Assembly: GCF_003943415.1 (NCBI RefSeq)
Contig: NZ_RJPK01000003.1
Location: 155,173-219,172 of the forward strand
Length of the DNA: 64,000 nucleotides
Reading direction: 5' to 3'
Source of the DNA: Streptococcus oralis
GTDB taxonomy: Bacteria; Bacillota; Bacilli; Lactobacillales; Streptococcaceae
In this document: in pieces, positions 61,742-64,000 of the stretch
Numbering within the stretch: position 1 is the stretch's first letter
Layout of the letters: every line of letters begins with the position of its first letter
Made by a program: the position numbers and the translations under genes
The notes under the pieces: model-generated
Seen by the model: the letters and a program-made list of their open reading frames with translations, nothing else
Databases searched by the model: none
Told to the model about the DNA's origin: nothing

Positions 61742-63757
61742 ATGAATCTACATCAACCCTTGCATGTCTTGCCTGGTGTGGGACCAAAGTCAGCAGAGAA
61801 GTACGCTAAAATAGGAATCGAAAACTTGCAAGACCTCTTGCTCTACTTTCCTTTCCGTTATGAAGATTTCAAGACCAAGCAGGTCCTAGATCTGGAAGAT
61901 GGCGAAAAGGCGGTTCTTTCTGGTCAAGTCGTAACTCCTGCCAGTGTCCAGTATTATGGTTTCAAGCGCAATCGTCTGCGCTTTAGCCTCAAGCAGGGAG
62001 AAGTCGTTTTTGCGGTGAATTTCTTTAACCAACCCTATCTAGCTGATAAGATAGAGTTAGGAGCAACCCTTGCTGTCTTTGGGAAATGGGACCGTGCTAA
62101 GGCCAGTCTGACTGGGATGAAGGTTCTGGCTCAGGTGGAGGACGACCTCCAGCCCGTCTATCGTCTGGCTCAAGGAATCAGCCAGCCAGGGCTGGTCAAG
62201 GTCATTAAGACAGCCTTTGATCAGGGGTTGGACCTCTTGATAGAGGAAAATCTTCCCCAGTCTTTGCTGGACAAATACAAACTCATGTCCCGTTGTCAGG
62301 CCGTTCGTGCCATGCATTTTCCTAAGGATCTAGCAGAATACAAGCAGGCACTTCGTCGGATCAAGTTTGAGGAACTCTTTTACTTCCAAATGCAGTTGCA
62401 GACGCTCAAGTCTGAAAATAGAGTTCAGGGAAGCGGTCTGGTTCTGAACTGGTCTCAGGAAAAAGTAACGGCTGTCAAGGAATGTCTACCTTTCGCTCTG
62501 ACTCAAGCTCAGGAAAAGAGTTTGCAGGAAATTTTAACTGATATGAAGTCCGACCACCACATGAATCGTCTCCTGCAAGGAGATGTAGGGAGCGGGAAAA
62601 CGGTAGTCGCTGGCTTGGTCATGTTTGCTGCAGTGACGGCTGGCTACCAAGCGGCCCTCATGGTACCGACCGAAATCCTAGCTGAGCAACACTTTGAAAG
62701 TTTACAGAGTCTCTTTCCAGACTTGAAACTGGCTCTCTTGACAGGATCCTTGAAAGCTGCAGAAAAAAGAGAAGTCTTGGAGACCATAGCAAAGGGTGAG
62801 GCCGATTTGATTATCGGGACTCATGCTCTGATACAAGATGGGGTTGATTATGCACGTCTTGGTTTGATTATCATCGATGAGCAGCACCGTTTTGGTGTGG
62901 GGCAAAGGCGTATTTTACGAGAAAAAGGGGATAATCCTGACGTTCTCATGATGACGGCGACGCCCATTCCACGAACCTTGGCTATCACAGCCTTTGGAGA
63001 TATGGATGTTTCCATTATTGACCAGATGCCAGCGGGTCGGAAACCCATTGTGACACGTTGGATCAAACATGAGCAACTACCTCAGGTGCTGACTTGGTTA
63101 GAGGGGGAAATCCAAAAAGGTTCTCAAGCCTATGTCATCTCTCCCTTGATTGAAGAATCAGAAGCTCTGGATCTGAAAAATGCCATTGCCTTATCTGAGG
63201 AGTTGACAGCTCATTTTACAGGTAAGGCCGAAGTAGCTCTTCTACATGGTAAAATGAAGAGTGATGAAAAAGACCAGATTATGCAGGATTTTAAAGAGAG
63301 AAAAACGGATATTCTGGTTTCGACGACGGTTATCGAGGTTGGGGTCAATGTTCCCAATGCGACCGTCATGATTATCATGGATGCCGATCGGTTCGGTCTC
63401 AGCCAGCTTCACCAGCTCAGAGGTCGTGTTGGTCGGGGGGACAAGCAGTCCTACGCTGTTCTCGTTGCCAATCCCAAGACGGATTCTGGGAAAGATCGCA
63501 TGCGCATCATGACAGAAACCACCAATGGATTTGTCCTTGCGGAGGAAGATTTGAAAATGCGTGGTTCTGGTGAGATTTTTGGAACCAGACAGTCAGGACT
63601 TCCAGAGTTTCAAGTGGCTGATATTATCGAAGATTTTCCGATTTTAGAAGAAGCCAGAAAGGTTGCCAGCTACATTAGTTCGATAGAAGGCTGGCAAGAG
63701 GATCCAGAATGGCGCATGATTGCTCTCCACCTAGAAAAGAGAGAACATCTGGATTAA
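61742..63757 (+). CDS. recG: ATP-dependent DNA helicase RecG
   Basis: 671 residues. N-terminal wedge (VLPGVGPKSAEKYAKIGIEN), Walker A QGDVGSGKTVVAG (about residue 280), DEQHRFG (II), MMTATPIPRTLA (III), STTVIEVGVNVPN and QLRGRVGRG (V-VI). Remodels stalled forks. AAGGAGTGG ribosome site. Confidence 0.98.
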   Translation: MNLHQPLHVLPGVGPKSAEKYAKIGIENLQDLLLYFPFRYEDFKTKQVLDLEDGEKAVLSGQVVTPASVQYYGFKRNRLRFSLKQGEVVFAVNFFNQPYLADKIELGATLAVFGKWDRAKASLTGMKVLAQVEDDLQPVYRLAQGISQPGLVKVIKTAFDQGLDLLIEENLPQSLLDKYKLMSRCQAVRAMHFPKDLAEYKQALRRIKFEELFYFQMQLQTLKSENRVQGSGLVLNWSQEKVTAVKECLPFALTQAQEKSLQEILTDMKSDHHMNRLLQGDVGSGKTVVAGLVMFAAVTAGYQAALMVPTEILAEQHFESLQSLFPDLKLALLTGSLKAAEKREVLETIAKGEADLIIGTHALIQDGVDYARLGLIIIDEQHRFGVGQRRILREKGDNPDVLMMTATPIPRTLAITAFGDMDVSIIDQMPAGRKPIVTRWIKHEQLPQVLTWLEGEIQKGSQAYVISPLIEESEALDLKNAIALSEELTAHFTGKAEVALLHGKMKSDEKDQIMQDFKERKTDILVSTTVIEVGVNVPNATVMIIMDADRFGLSQLHQLRGRVGRGDKQSYAVLVANPKTDSGKDRMRIMTETTNGFVLAEEDLKMRGSGEIFGTRQSGLPEFQVADIIEDFPILEEARKVASYISSIEGWQEDPEWRMIALHLEKREHLD

Positions 63758-63838
63758 GCCTTTTCTAAGAAATCTATAAGCTAGCTTTTAGGTTTGGGTC
63801 TTATACTAGAGTCATCAAAAAGAAATGAGGACTCTCAC

Positions 63839-63910
63839 ATGACTATTAAAGTAACCTACCAAAAGAAATTCCAAACCGTCAAACTAGAGAAAGGAGCTAG
63901 CACCTATTGA
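63839..63910 (+). CDS. Possible small ORF of 23 codons
   Basis: Peptide begins MTIKVTYQKKFQTVKLEKGA and ends STY. ATGAGG lies nine bases before its ATG, TATACT -10-like at 63802-63807, and a strong terminator directly behind it. It could be a micro-protein or the stump of a truncated gene. No family assigned. Confidence 0.45.
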   Translation: MTIKVTYQKKFQTVKLEKGASTY

Positions 63911-63917
63911 TACACAG

Positions 63918-63942
63918 AGAGCGGAAACGCTCTTTTTATTTT
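63918..63942 (+). terminator. Intrinsic terminator
   Basis: AGAGCG-GAAA-CGCTCT with a T-rich tail, GNRA-type tetraloop. Confidence 0.88.
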
Positions 63943-64000
63943 TAAAACTACTTTCAGACGATAGGTTTGAGGAAAGAGAATCTAAAATCACTTTCTATTT

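Overview
The window is chromosomal DNA of a low-GC Gram-positive coccus and fits the Streptococcus mitis group (S. mitis, S. oralis or a close pneumococcal relative). Reasons: many proteins look pneumococcal (ExoA of 275 residues, CclA prepilin peptidase, the SecA/AroG/AcpS/Alr/RecG block, Der, DnaB/DnaI), two BOX repeat elements are present, a ComX cin-box precedes the prepilin peptidase gene, and extended -10 promoters (TGnTATAAT) are common. The species call is inference; I could not run a comparison.

Layout. 1-9.2 kb: end of a LysR regulator, a YqgQ/rhodanese pair, a small membrane protein, an RsuA-type pseudouridine synthase, typA, the guanine-riboswitch-controlled xpt-pbuX pair, a VOC protein, exoA and a DUF3290/DUF421 membrane pair. 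9.2-14.9 kb: a BOX element, a heterodimeric ABC exporter, then a sugar-phosphate transferase and an aminotransferase that probably start teichoic acid repeat synthesis. 14.9-23 kb: tryptophan biosynthesis, with a promoter, a Trp T-box, a stand-alone second trpB, a second Trp T-box and the complete trpEGDCFBA operon. 23-25.5 kb: competence prepilin peptidase, an acetyltransferase and an S41-type protease.

25.6-33.5 kb is the accessory-looking part. A Rrf2 regulator and a three-gene oxidoreductase/hydrolase/SDR operon lie between two diverged copies of a repeat. Next come an HdeD-like protein fused to a papain-like domain, an AI-2E family permease, a DUF308 protein and two tRNA-Lys genes, one of them with a flawed anticodon stem. 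A 31-bp duplicate of the tRNA-Lys 3' end looks like an integration scar. A 6S RNA gene and rarA close the region.

35-50 kb: M50 protease, Nudix, prmA-rsmE-pepF, an NTF2-like/HxlR divergent pair, aquaporin, the queCDEF operon with a preQ1-I-like leader, thioredoxin, a MarR regulator with two matching palindromes, lrgAB-like genes and a GntR/ABC operon. 50-64 kb: nrdR-dnaB-dnaI-nitroreductase-der, two small membrane proteins, secA, tandem aroG genes, acpS-alr-recG and a tiny ORF.

Most genes are housekeeping. The best leads are the serial Trp T-boxes around a second trpB, the tRNA-Lys scar region, the Rrf2 palindromes, and the BOX element sitting inside a terminator loop.
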